Assembly (NCBI RefSeq): GCF_004366375.1
Contig: NZ_SOEF01000002.1
Coordinates: 62,001-126,000 of the forward strand
Origin: Halanaerobium congolense
GTDB lineage: Bacteria > Bacillota > Halanaerobiia > Halanaerobiales > Halanaerobiaceae
DNA length: 64,000 nt
Direction: 5' to 3'
A model generated the notes under the pieces. It searched no databases and was not told the DNA's origin. It saw only the letters and a list, made by a program, of their open reading frames with translations. The position numbers and the translations under genes are program-made. Of this stretch, positions 16,326-23,848 are shown in pieces. Every line of letters starts with the position of its first letter. Positions within the stretch are counted from its first letter, which is position 1.

Positions 16326-17474
16326 TTGGTCTATAATTTACTGCTGGTAGATGATGAAAAGCCAATCAGAGAAAAATTAATAAATAATACCGATTGGAAG
16401 GGAAATAATTATCAAGTATTTGCTGCTGCAGATGGAGCAGAGGCTTTAGAAATTATAAAAAACAGAGGAATAGATATTCTGGTTACTGATATACAGATGC
16501 CCAAATTAAGTGGAATGAATTTGATTGAAAAAGCTAGAGAAAACAGCAGTTTGCTTAAGGTAATTGTTATTTCAGGTTTTGCTGAGTTTGAGTATGCACA
16601 GAAATCAATTCGTTATGGAGTTAATGATTATTTATTAAAACCCTTTAGATCTGAAAAATTGTTGGAAGTTGTAAATAAGGCTAGGGATGAATTGATTAAA
16701 GAAAAAAATAATGAACAGCGTTTAGCTTTATTGCGGGCTGAAATGTCAAGTTATATTAATGAGAACAAGCTAAACTCAAGCTACAACTGGTTAATTGATG
16801 ATCAATTTTTTCAGCACCAATCTTTGATTATGGATAGAATTGATTTAAATGCTGTTTTAAAGCGGGGCAGCAGAGATGATATTTTAAAAACGGTGAATAA
16901 GATAATTGATGAGTTGGAAAGTGTTGATTTAAATCGAGAAAAACTCTATGTAGTTTTAAACAATTTAATCTTAGAGAGTTTTAAAATTATTAAAGATTTG
17001 GATTACAGGGTTGAAGATTTGCTGGAAATCATCAATAAGGAAAAAATTGAAAAAATTAATTCTGAGAATCTAAAAGAAATTGAAATTATTCTAAAAGAGT
17101 TTTTACTTAGATTACATGATTTAATTTCTTTTAACCCTGATGATAAAAACCAGCAGATAATTAATGAGATGAAAGAATATATAGCAGCAAACTATCAGGA
17201 TGGTATCACTTTAAGTGAGATGGCCCGCAAATTTAATTTAAGCAGCGGTCATTTAAGCAATCTTTTTCATGAAGAAACTGGTGAAAGCTTTAGTGATTAT
17301 CTAAATATGATCAGACTAAATAAAGCTAAAGAACTTTTAAAAACTACTGATGATAAAATATACCAGATTGCAGATCAGCTTGGTTTTAATGATGCCTACT
17401 ATTTTAGTTCCTGGTTTAAAAAATTAGTTGGTGCATCACCAACTACTTATCGGGATAATATTAATCTGCTCTAA
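16326..17474 (+). CDS. Response regulator, YesN type (REC plus AraC helix-turn-helix)
   Basis: About 382 residues. The receiver domain (1-120) has the acidic pair in LLVDDE, the phospho-acceptor Asp in ILVTDIQMPKLSG, ISGF and the K of YLLKPF. The middle region is a linker and the C-terminus is an AraC-type DNA-binding domain (NLSSGHLSNLFHEETGESFSDYLN; IADQLGFNDAYYFSSWFKK). I choose TTG at 16326, directly after the kinase stop and 8 bases after GAGGAGG; an in-frame TTG at 16302 lies inside the kinase gene before that site. Two 20-bp direct repeats before xylF (17551-17590) are its likely target. Confidence 0.92.
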   Translation: MVYNLLLVDDEKPIREKLINNTDWKGNNYQVFAAADGAEALEIIKNRGIDILVTDIQMPKLSGMNLIEKARENSSLLKVIVISGFAEFEYAQKSIRYGVNDYLLKPFRSEKLLEVVNKARDELIKEKNNEQRLALLRAEMSSYINENKLNSSYNWLIDDQFFQHQSLIMDRIDLNAVLKRGSRDDILKTVNKIIDELESVDLNREKLYVVLNNLILESFKIIKDLDYRVEDLLEIINKEKIEKINSENLKEIEIILKEFLLRLHDLISFNPDDKNQQIINEMKEYIAANYQDGITLSEMARKFNLSSGHLSNLFHEETGESFSDYLNMIRLNKAKELLKTTDDKIYQIADQLGFNDAYYFSSWFKKLVGASPTTYRDNINLL

Positions 17475-17513
17475 GCAGTTATTTATTTAAAAAAAAATAA
17501 AATAAATTTAGAA

Positions 17514-17545
17514 GCCTCAGCTGTAATTTTTTAGCTGGGGTTTTG
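17514..17545 (+). terminator. Terminator after the sensor operon
   Basis: CCTCAGCT pairs with AGCTGGGG (one G-U pair) and is followed by TTTTG. It separates the regulatory operon from xylFGH, so the transporter needs its own promoter. Confidence 0.65.
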
Positions 17546-17550
17546 TTCTA

Positions 17551-17590
17551 AAAAATATTCAAGGGTTTAAAAAAATATTCCATGGTTAAT
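17551..17590 (+). promoter_or_regulatory. Direct-repeat operator upstream of xylF
   Basis: AAAAATATTC occurs at 17551-17560 and 17571-17580, followed by related halves AAGGGTTTAA and CATGGTTAAT. The 20-bp period is about two helical turns, typical of AraC-type regulators. A -10-like TATACA near 17606 would place the second repeat over the -35 region. The YesN-type regulator is the likely binder. Confidence 0.6.
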
Positions 17591-17698
17591 ATCCAGATAA
17601 TTATATACAATTAAGACAAATCAAATAACTCTTTGAGAATTATAAGTGAATATAAGTTAATAATGATTCACATTGAGAAAACTATTAGGGGGTAAATC

Positions 17699-18802
17699 AT
17701 GAAAAAATTAAGTATTTTGTTGGTAGTAATTTTACTAGTTTCCTCAATCTCAATGGCAGCTTTTGCTCAGGATGATGGTGGTTGGTTGAGTAATCTGTTA
17801 GGTAATAATGATGGTGTAAGAGAAGATGATGGTCAAATTAAAGTTGGATTCCTTCTCAAAACCATGCAGGAAGAAAGATATATTAAAGATAGAGATGCTT
17901 TTATAGAAAAAGCTAAAGAAGAAGGTGCTGATGAAGTGATTTTTGATTCAGCAAATAATGATGAAAATGAACAGCTTTCTAAATTTGAAAACATGTTAAC
18001 TCAGGGTGCAGATGTTATTGTATTACAGCCTGTTAACACTGGTACAGCAAGCAACATGGTTAAAATGGCTCATGAGTCTGGTGTAGCAGTAATAAATTAT
18101 GATTCTCTAATTATGAATAGTGATGTAGATGTATTTTTAACTCAGGACAGCTGGGCAGTTGGAGAATTACAGGGTGAAGCTATGGTTAAATGGTTTAAAG
18201 AAAACCGTGGTGAAGTAAAAGGTAATGTAGTTTTATTAAGAGGACAGCCTGGAGATTCTAATGCTAATGCATTTTCTCAGGGAGTTTTAGATACAGTTGC
18301 TGAATATGAAGGTTTAAACTTAGTTGTAGATCAGAGCCATGAAGGTTGGTCTCCGGATTTGGCAATGGAAACAACTGAAAATGCTTTAACCCGTTATGAT
18401 AACGAAATTGATGCAATTATAGCAAACAATAGTGGACTTGCTTCCGGTGCAGTTAGAGCTCTAGAAGCGCAAAATATGGCAGATACAGATAAAGTTTTTG
18501 TTGCTGGATCTGATGCGGATCTATTGAATATTAGATATATTGCTCAGGGGAAACAGTCTATAGAGATTTTCAAAAAAGTTAAACCTCTAGCTTATGCAGC
18601 TGCTGAAACTGCTGTAGCTCTTGCTAAAAATCCAGATAGACCAATTGATGAAATTATAGAAATTGATCGTTATGTTGATAATGGTCAAATTGAAGTTCCA
18701 ACAGTAGTTACAGAAATTGTAGTTGTTAACAAAGATAATATTATGGATACTGTTGTTGCAGATGGATATCATGAGGCTGAAGAAATTTTTGACCAAGAGT
18801 AA
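17699..18802 (+). CDS. xylF: D-xylose ABC transporter, substrate-binding protein
   Basis: 367 residues with a cleavable signal peptide (KKLSILLVVILLVSSISMAAFAQ). A type I sugar-binding fold follows with XylF-like motifs: VGFLLKTMQEERYIKDRDAF, QPVNTGTASNMVKMA, INYDSLIMNSDVDVFLTQD, VLLRGQPGDSNANAF, QSHEGWSPDLAM and VAGSDADLLNIRYIAQGKQ. RBS GGGGG before ATG. A strong hairpin after the gene (18834-18862) should favour higher expression of the binding protein than of xylGH. Other pentoses cannot be excluded. Confidence 0.92.
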   Translation: MKKLSILLVVILLVSSISMAAFAQDDGGWLSNLLGNNDGVREDDGQIKVGFLLKTMQEERYIKDRDAFIEKAKEEGADEVIFDSANNDENEQLSKFENMLTQGADVIVLQPVNTGTASNMVKMAHESGVAVINYDSLIMNSDVDVFLTQDSWAVGELQGEAMVKWFKENRGEVKGNVVLLRGQPGDSNANAFSQGVLDTVAEYEGLNLVVDQSHEGWSPDLAMETTENALTRYDNEIDAIIANNSGLASGAVRALEAQNMADTDKVFVAGSDADLLNIRYIAQGKQSIEIFKKVKPLAYAAAETAVALAKNPDRPIDEIIEIDRYVDNGQIEVPTVVTEIVVVNKDNIMDTVVADGYHEAEEIFDQE

Positions 18803-18833
18803 ATTATAAGCTGATAAGAATTATATAACTTAT

Positions 18834-18865
18834 GCAGTCCCATCTATAATAGGTGGGACTGCTTT
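18834..18865 (+). terminator. Intra-operon hairpin between xylF and xylG
   Basis: Perfect 9-bp arms GCAGTCCCA (18834-18842) and TGGGACTGC (18854-18862) with only TTT after them. This suggests partial termination or a 3' mRNA stabiliser that raises the xylF message over xylGH. Confidence 0.7.
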
Positions 18866-18893
18866 ATAAACAATCAATTCTGGAGGTAAAATT

Positions 18894-20426
18894 ATGGGTG
18901 AAGAAATTCTAGAAATGAAAAATATTATTAAAGATTTTCCTGGAGTAAGAGCCTTAGATCATGTTAATTTTACTCTTGAAAAAGGAGAAATTTTAGCCTT
19001 AGTTGGAGAAAATGGTGCTGGGAAATCAACTTTAATGAAAGTTTTAAGTGGTGTTTGGCCCTATCCTACTTATGAGGGGGATATCTACCTTGATGATGCA
19101 TTAGTCCGCTTCGAAAATACAAGAGAAGCAGAAAAAGCTGGAATTGGAATTATTCATCAGGAATTAAATTTGCTGCCTGACCTATCTGTTGCTGAAAATA
19201 TATTTTTGGATAGACAACCGTTAAATAAATTTGGTGGAATTAAATGGGAAGAATTATATCATAACGCCGAAAAAGTTTTGTCACGTTTAAATATGGATAT
19301 TGATCCTAGAATTGATCTTGGTGATTTAACTGTTGGTAAACAGCAGATGGTTGAGATTGCAAAGGCTCTTTCCTTAGACACCAGAATTTTAGTTTTTGAT
19401 GAGCCAACTTCTGCTTTAACTGAAGCTGAGATTAAGGAACTTTTTACTGTGATCAACGAATTAAGGGCAAGTGATGTTTCAATTATCTATATTTCTCATA
19501 AGTTGGAAGAAATTGAAGAGTTAGCAGATTCGGTAGTTGTTTTAAGAGATGGTGCAACTATTGGAGATAAAATAAATATTTCAGAGGTTACTTTAGATGA
19601 GATAATTAACCGGATGGTTGGAAGGGATATCGAAGACTTATTTCCGACAGTTGATTTTGAGCGTCAGGAGAAAACTTTAGAAGTCAAAAATATTTCAGTT
19701 CCTGATCCATTCAATCCTGATAAAAAGCTTGTTGATGATGTTTCTTTTGCAGCTTATAAAGGAGAAATCTTAGGTATATCAGGTTTAATGGGAGCCGGTA
19801 GAACAGAACTGGTTAATGCAATTTTTGGTGTTTATGGTAAAAAAAGTGAAGGTGAGATATTTCTTAATGGTAAAAAATTAAATATTAAATCACCGGCTGA
19901 TGCAATTGACAGTGGAATTGCTTTAGTAACAGAGGATAGAAAAGAATTAGGTCTGCTTTTAGATAAGAACCTGGTTATGAATATGACTCTGCCCTCAATT
20001 AAGACTTTTAGTTCTAAATTTGCCATGGATACTCACAAAGAAAGAACTATTACAGAAAAATATGTTGATGAATTAAATATAAAAACTCCAAGTTTAGATG
20101 TTTTTGTGGAAAAACTTAGCGGAGGAAATCAACAAAAAGTAGTAATAGGTAAATGGTTAATTACTGACTCTGATGTCTTAATTTTAGATGAGCCTACCCG
20201 AGGCATAGATGTAGGTGCAAAAACTGAAGTTTATCGATTAATGAACCAACTGGTTGAAAGTGGAGTTACAGTTATTATGATTTCTTCAGAATTACCGGAA
20301 ATAATGGGGATGAGTGATCGAATAATTGTAATGTCTGAAGGTAAAAAAACAGCTGAATTAGAAAAAGCTGAGGCTGATCAGGAAACTATAATGAAATATG
20401 CTACTGGTAATAAAGGAGCTGAATAA
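18894..20426 (+). CDS. xylG: Xylose ABC transporter, ATP-binding protein (two ATPase domains)
   Basis: 510 residues with tandem ABC domains as in sugar (CUT2) importers. The first has Walker A GENGAGKST (about 40), signature LTVGKQQMVEIAKAL and Walker B ILVFDEPTSAL. The second has the degenerate P-loop GLMGAGRTEL usual for this family, signature LSGGNQQKVVIGKWL and Walker B VLILDEPTRGIDVG. It ends two bases before the permease start region, so coupling is likely. Confidence 0.94.
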   Translation: MGEEILEMKNIIKDFPGVRALDHVNFTLEKGEILALVGENGAGKSTLMKVLSGVWPYPTYEGDIYLDDALVRFENTREAEKAGIGIIHQELNLLPDLSVAENIFLDRQPLNKFGGIKWEELYHNAEKVLSRLNMDIDPRIDLGDLTVGKQQMVEIAKALSLDTRILVFDEPTSALTEAEIKELFTVINELRASDVSIIYISHKLEEIEELADSVVVLRDGATIGDKINISEVTLDEIINRMVGRDIEDLFPTVDFERQEKTLEVKNISVPDPFNPDKKLVDDVSFAAYKGEILGISGLMGAGRTELVNAIFGVYGKKSEGEIFLNGKKLNIKSPADAIDSGIALVTEDRKELGLLLDKNLVMNMTLPSIKTFSSKFAMDTHKERTITEKYVDELNIKTPSLDVFVEKLSGGNQQKVVIGKWLITDSDVLILDEPTRGIDVGAKTEVYRLMNQLVESGVTVIMISSELPEIMGMSDRIIVMSEGKKTAELEKAEADQETIMKYATGNKGAE

Positions 20427-20428
20427 AT

Positions 20429-21541
20429 TTGAAGAAATTTATCAAAAATAATGGAACATTTATAGCATTAATTTTCTTAATAATTATTTTGAGTTTTTTA
20501 TCACCATCATTCTTAAGTTCAAGAAACTTAACAAACTTAGTTAGACAGGTGACTATTAATGGAATTATTGCTGTTGGAATGACAATGGTAATTTTACTGG
20601 CCGGGATTGACCTTTCTGTAGGATCTACAGTAGGCCTTTCTGCTGTAGTAGTAACTTTACTGATGCAGTCAGGAATTGGTATGTGGCTTGCAATCTTAAT
20701 TACTTTAGTTGGAGTTGGGGGAGTTTTAGGATTTTTTAATGGATTTATGAGTGCTAAATTTGATATCCATCCTTTTATTATAACTTTGGGGGTTATGACA
20801 ATTGCCAGAGGTTTAAGTTTAGTTTTAACTCAGGGAGTTTCAGTGCCTGTAACTAATAGGACCTTTGCTGAAATTGGAAGTGGTTATATTCCCAAAATAC
20901 CTTCTTTAATTATTTTAGTAATAGCTTTAGTTTTAGGTTTGATAGCTGTTTTTAGAACAAGTATGGAAATTAAAAATGGAGATAAAGTAAGAAACAAAGC
21001 TAAACTAACAGGTGGGATAATTTTAACAGTTGCAGGTTTTTTAGCTGGATTTTTGATTTTTATTGGTTACCAGGGAATTCCGATTCCTGTAGCGATTTTT
21101 GCAGTAATCGTAATGATCGGAATTTATACTCTGCGTAAAACACGTTTTGGCCGTAAATTATATGCCATTGGTGGTAATGAAAAAGTTGCCTGGTTATCTG
21201 GTATTAATATTTTAAGATCTAAAACGATGGTATTTGTAATTACTGGAGTTTTAAGTGCAGCTTCTGGGATTTTATTGGCTTCCCGTTTAAATGGAGCCTC
21301 TCCTAACCTGGGTGATGGTTTTGAGCTTGATGCCATTGCTTCAGTAATTATCGGTGGAACAAGCTTTATGGGTGGTGTTGGAACCATTACAGGTACTGTT
21401 ATTGGTGCTATCATTATTGGTGTAATAAATAATGGTATGAGTCTGTTGGGGATTAATTCTTTCTACCAGATGATAGTTAAAGGATTTATTATTATTCTTG
21501 CTGTTATGATTGATGTTTTAAATAGAAGAGATACAGCTTAA
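20429..21541 (+). CDS. xylH: Xylose ABC transporter, permease
   Basis: 370 residues, strongly hydrophobic with about ten membrane segments; RbsC/XylH family. Family motifs include GMTMVILLAGIDLSVGSTVGL, FIITLGVMTIARGLSLVLTQG and ASVIIGGTSFMGGVGTITGTVIGA. The extra insert near residue 180-205 (MEIKNGDKVRNKAKLTGG) is typical of XylH rather than RbsC. The start is a TTG at 20429, after GGAGCTGAA. It ends at a shared terminator. Confidence 0.92.
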   Translation: MKKFIKNNGTFIALIFLIIILSFLSPSFLSSRNLTNLVRQVTINGIIAVGMTMVILLAGIDLSVGSTVGLSAVVVTLLMQSGIGMWLAILITLVGVGGVLGFFNGFMSAKFDIHPFIITLGVMTIARGLSLVLTQGVSVPVTNRTFAEIGSGYIPKIPSLIILVIALVLGLIAVFRTSMEIKNGDKVRNKAKLTGGIILTVAGFLAGFLIFIGYQGIPIPVAIFAVIVMIGIYTLRKTRFGRKLYAIGGNEKVAWLSGINILRSKTMVFVITGVLSAASGILLASRLNGASPNLGDGFELDAIASVIIGGTSFMGGVGTITGTVIGAIIIGVINNGMSLLGINSFYQMIVKGFIIILAVMIDVLNRRDTA

Positions 21542-21550
21542 TAAACAATT

Positions 21551-21583
21551 TAAAAAGACAGCTAATATTAGCTGTCTTTTTTT
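21551..21583. terminator. Bidirectional terminator, xylH / glutaminyl cyclase
   Basis: A perfect stem AAAAGACAGCTA/TAGCTGTCTTTT with T and A tracts. It overlaps the last codons of the convergent minus-strand gene, whose stop is at 21568. Confidence 0.9.
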
Positions 21584-22359
21584 CCTGCCTTACTTTTTAA
21601 TTTAATTCTATAAATTTTGGGCCAGAACTTGCCGGTAATTAAAAAACTTTTATTTTGGGAGTCATAAGCAATACCATTTAGCACATTTACCTTGTTTTTA
21701 TATTTTTCATCTAAGATATTGTTTAAATCCAAATAGGCTTTAACCATTCCGTTTTCCGCATCAACCTTAATGATATAATCTTTCTGCCAAATATTAGCAT
21801 ATATAAAGCCATTTAAATATTCTAGTTCATTTATGTTTTTTAAGTTCTGATCATTAATTTCAACCTTTATTTTTTTGTTGATCTGAAATGTATCAGGATC
21901 TCTAAAATAAATATATTCACTCCCATTACTCATAATTAGCTGTTGACCATCATTTGTCAGTCCCCAACCTTCACCCTGATACTTAAATTTATTTAGTAAG
22001 TTAAAATTAAGATCATAAACAAAAGCAGTCTGTTCTTTCCAGCTTAATTGATAGATTTTATTATTTAAAATGGTAATTCCTTCACCAAAATACTTTTTAT
22101 TTAAATTTATTTTTTTTAAAACTTTTCCACTCTGGATCTCAACCTTTCTCAAAGAAGATTTTCCATAAAGACCTGTTCCCTCAAATAGATAATTATTATG
22201 AATTTCTAGTCCCTGGGTGAAAGCTTCTGGGTCATGTTGGTATTCTGCTAAAACATCATATTCTAAATTTGTGATTTCTTCAAAGTTAAAGGCATAAATT
22301 TTAGAAGTTAATAAAAACAAGAGCAGTAAGAAAACTAGATATTTAATTTTGCTTTTCAT
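21568..22359 (-). CDS. Glutaminyl-peptide cyclotransferase (beta-propeller type), secreted
   Basis: 263 residues with a signal peptide (SKIKYLVFLLLLFLLTSKIYA). The body matches plant/bacterial beta-propeller glutaminyl cyclases: HDPEAFTQGLEI, LFEGTGLYGKSSLRKVEI, YFGEGITILNNKIYQLSWKE, YQGEGWGLTNDGQQLIMSNGS, INELEYLNGFIYANIW and VLNGIAYD. These enzymes cyclise N-terminal glutamine to pyroglutamate. The ATG at 22359 follows GAGGTGA by 6 bases; a GTG at 22368 lies within that site. Monocistronic. Confidence 0.88.
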   Translation of the reverse strand: MKSKIKYLVFLLLLFLLTSKIYAFNFEEITNLEYDVLAEYQHDPEAFTQGLEIHNNYLFEGTGLYGKSSLRKVEIQSGKVLKKINLNKKYFGEGITILNNKIYQLSWKEQTAFVYDLNFNLLNKFKYQGEGWGLTNDGQQLIMSNGSEYIYFRDPDTFQINKKIKVEINDQNLKNINELEYLNGFIYANIWQKDYIIKVDAENGMVKAYLDLNNILDEKYKNKVNVLNGIAYDSQNKSFLITGKFWPKIYRIKLKSKAGKKDS

Positions 22360-22455
22360 TAAATTCACCTCTTATATTAATTGACGTTATCTTAATTGAT
22401 TTCTTTATCAATAATTCTATATAATTTATTGAAAACCTTTTTCAAAAACAATATT

Positions 22456-22484
22456 TTGACAATTTATAATATCTGATGTATAAT
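22456..22484 (+). promoter_or_regulatory. Consensus promoter of the trpP transcript
   Basis: TTGACA (22456-22461), 17-bp spacer, TATAAT (22479-22484). Predicted start near 22491 gives a leader of about 194 bases. Confidence 0.85.
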
Positions 22485-22490
22485 ATTAAA

Positions 22491-22684
22491 CAATTAGAAA
22501 AGCTAATAGAGATTAGCTTAAATTTAGCTGAGATTAGTAAAAAGAACAAAATGTCCTTCGGACAATCTGTAATACAGTAAGGTTAAATTTTGTTGATAGC
22601 GGAAATTATGAAACTATAAATATTATCCCCAACAAACCATTAGGTATAATTTCCTAGCTAATAAAAAAGGAGAGATGAGTTGAG
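22491..22684 (+). promoter_or_regulatory. Structured 5' leader of the trpP-like gene (candidate riboswitch or attenuator)
   Basis: Several perfect pairings occur: AGCTAAT/ATTAGCT (22501-22507 with 22512-22518), TGTCC/GGACA around 22553-22565, TTTGTTG/CAACAAA (22589-22595 with 22630-22636) and GGAAATTAT/ATAATTTCC (22601-22609 with 22646-22654). The last two interleave, so they form a pseudoknot or exclude each other. AGCTAAT recurs at 22656-22662 next to the ribosome-binding site and could compete for the same ATTAGCT. There are also several UAG/GAG triplets near the 5' end, but too irregular for a confident TRAP site. No T-box core is present. Confidence 0.5.
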
Positions 22685-23212
22685 ATGAGAACAAAAGATT
22701 TAGCACAGGCAGCTTTATTGGTAGCAATAGGATTTATTTTACATGCATTTTTTCCTCCCATTGTCATGGGGATGAAACCTGATTTTGCTTTAGCAATGAT
22801 GTTTATTTTATTGATTATCAAACAGGATTTCAAATTAGGTTTTTTAGTTGCAGTATCTACAGGAATTTTTACAGCTTTAACCACAGGGTTCCCTGGAGGA
22901 CAGGTGGCAAATATGGTAGATAAATTATTAACTTTTTTAATAGTTTATCCTTTAATTCCAATTATAGTTAAACTGCCATCGAGAAAATTATCTACAGGAA
23001 TTATAACTGCTTTTGGTACAATCTTAAGTGGAGGAATTTTCCTTGGTACAGCTGCTTTATTAGTTGGCTTACCAGGTCCATTTGCTGTTTTATTTTCTAC
23101 AGTGGTAATTCCAGCAGCAGTTGTTAATACTATTACTGCAGTTATTGTGTTTAGTGTAGTTGATTTTGCAATGGATGTAGAAGTAGAAGATGCCGAAAAA
23201 GAAGCTTTATAG
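22685..23212 (+). CDS. trpP: TrpP-type tryptophan transporter
   Basis: 175 residues with about five membrane helices. The family pattern of Bacillus TrpP is clear: PPIVMGMKPDFALAMMF near residues 25-41 and TGIFTALTTGFPGGQVANMVDK near 58-80. These proteins are thought to bring in tryptophan. GGAGAG lies 10 bases before the ATG. The gene forms its own unit, with a strong promoter, a 194-base structured leader and a terminator at 23242, so regulation at RNA level is likely. Confidence 0.85.
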   Translation: MRTKDLAQAALLVAIGFILHAFFPPIVMGMKPDFALAMMFILLIIKQDFKLGFLVAVSTGIFTALTTGFPGGQVANMVDKLLTFLIVYPLIPIIVKLPSRKLSTGIITAFGTILSGGIFLGTAALLVGLPGPFAVLFSTVVIPAAVVNTITAVIVFSVVDFAMDVEVEDAEKEAL

Positions 23213-23241
23213 TTTTGCAGTTTAAAATTTAAGTTTTATTA

Positions 23242-23273
23242 AACCTCTCATTTATCTGAGAGGTTATTTTTTT
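23242..23273 (+). terminator. Terminator after trpP
   Basis: AACCTCTC (23242-23249) pairs with GAGAGGTT (23258-23265), followed by ATTTTTTT. Confidence 0.9.
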
Positions 23274-23280
23274 AAGAAAA

Positions 23281-23339
23281 AGTTGCAAATGCAACTAATG
23301 TCTGCTATAATTTTTATAAAGTTAGTTGAGTCTGCAACT
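23281..23339 (+). promoter_or_regulatory. MarR promoter flanked by two 16-bp palindromic operators
   Basis: AGTTGCAAATGCAACT (23281-23296) and AGTTGAGTCTGCAACT (23324-23339) share AGTTG-N6-CAACT. Between and overlapping them is a promoter: TTGCAA (23283-23288), 17-bp spacer, TATAAT (23306-23311). The first operator covers the -35 box and the second lies just after the predicted start near 23318, which is ideal for autorepression by the MarR protein encoded next. Confidence 0.82.
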
Positions 23340-23360
23340 AAATTAAAAAGAGGTGTAATT

Positions 23361-23792
23361 ATGAGGGTAAGTGCTCCGATTGGGAAATGGATAGCAAAAT
23401 TATATAAAGATCACGATCAATTTGTTGATAATTTATTGGAAGATTATAATTTAAATCACAGCGAGGCTAATTTACTAATTTATTTATATAAAGATGGTGA
23501 CGGAATCAGTCAAAATAAACTTAAGGAAAATTTGGGTGTAGATAAAGCAACAATTTCTAGAGCGATATATTCTTTAATTGATAAAAATTATTTAAAAAAA
23601 AGAAAATCTCCTGCTGATGGTCGAGTAAATCTAATTTATTTAACTGAAAAAGCTGAGGCTGTCAAAGATCAAATAAATGATATTTATCAGAAGTGGTTTC
23701 AAATTTTTATTAATAAAATAGGAGAAAAAGAAGCTAAAAGAGTACTTGATAATTTAGAAAAAATGTACGAAATTGTTCAAAATAAAGAATAG
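23361..23792 (+). CDS. MarR-family transcriptional regulator
   Basis: 143 residues with the MarR winged helix: NLNHSEANLLIYLYKDGDGISQNKL, the recognition helix VDKATISRAIYSLIDKNYL and the wing RKSPADGRVNLIYLTEKA (DGR is the family wing motif). I choose the ATG at 23361 after AAAGAGGTG; the longer reading from 23283 would run through the promoter and operators. It heads a four-gene unit with an MMPL transporter, a LolA-like protein and a beta-barrel protein and probably represses them in the absence of a hydrophobic effector. Confidence 0.9.
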   Translation: MRVSAPIGKWIAKLYKDHDQFVDNLLEDYNLNHSEANLLIYLYKDGDGISQNKLKENLGVDKATISRAIYSLIDKNYLKKRKSPADGRVNLIYLTEKAEAVKDQINDIYQKWFQIFINKIGEKEAKRVLDNLEKMYEIVQNKE

Positions 23793-23848
23793 TTAGCTGT
23801 TATTAATTTTTTCACTTTTATTTATTACAACCGGAGGAGCATTAATCT

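Noticed and set aside
22491-22684. T-box riboswitch for the tryptophan transporter
   Set aside because: No AGGGTGG-type T-box sequence or matching specifier stem could be found, so the leader is reported only as an unclassified structured element.
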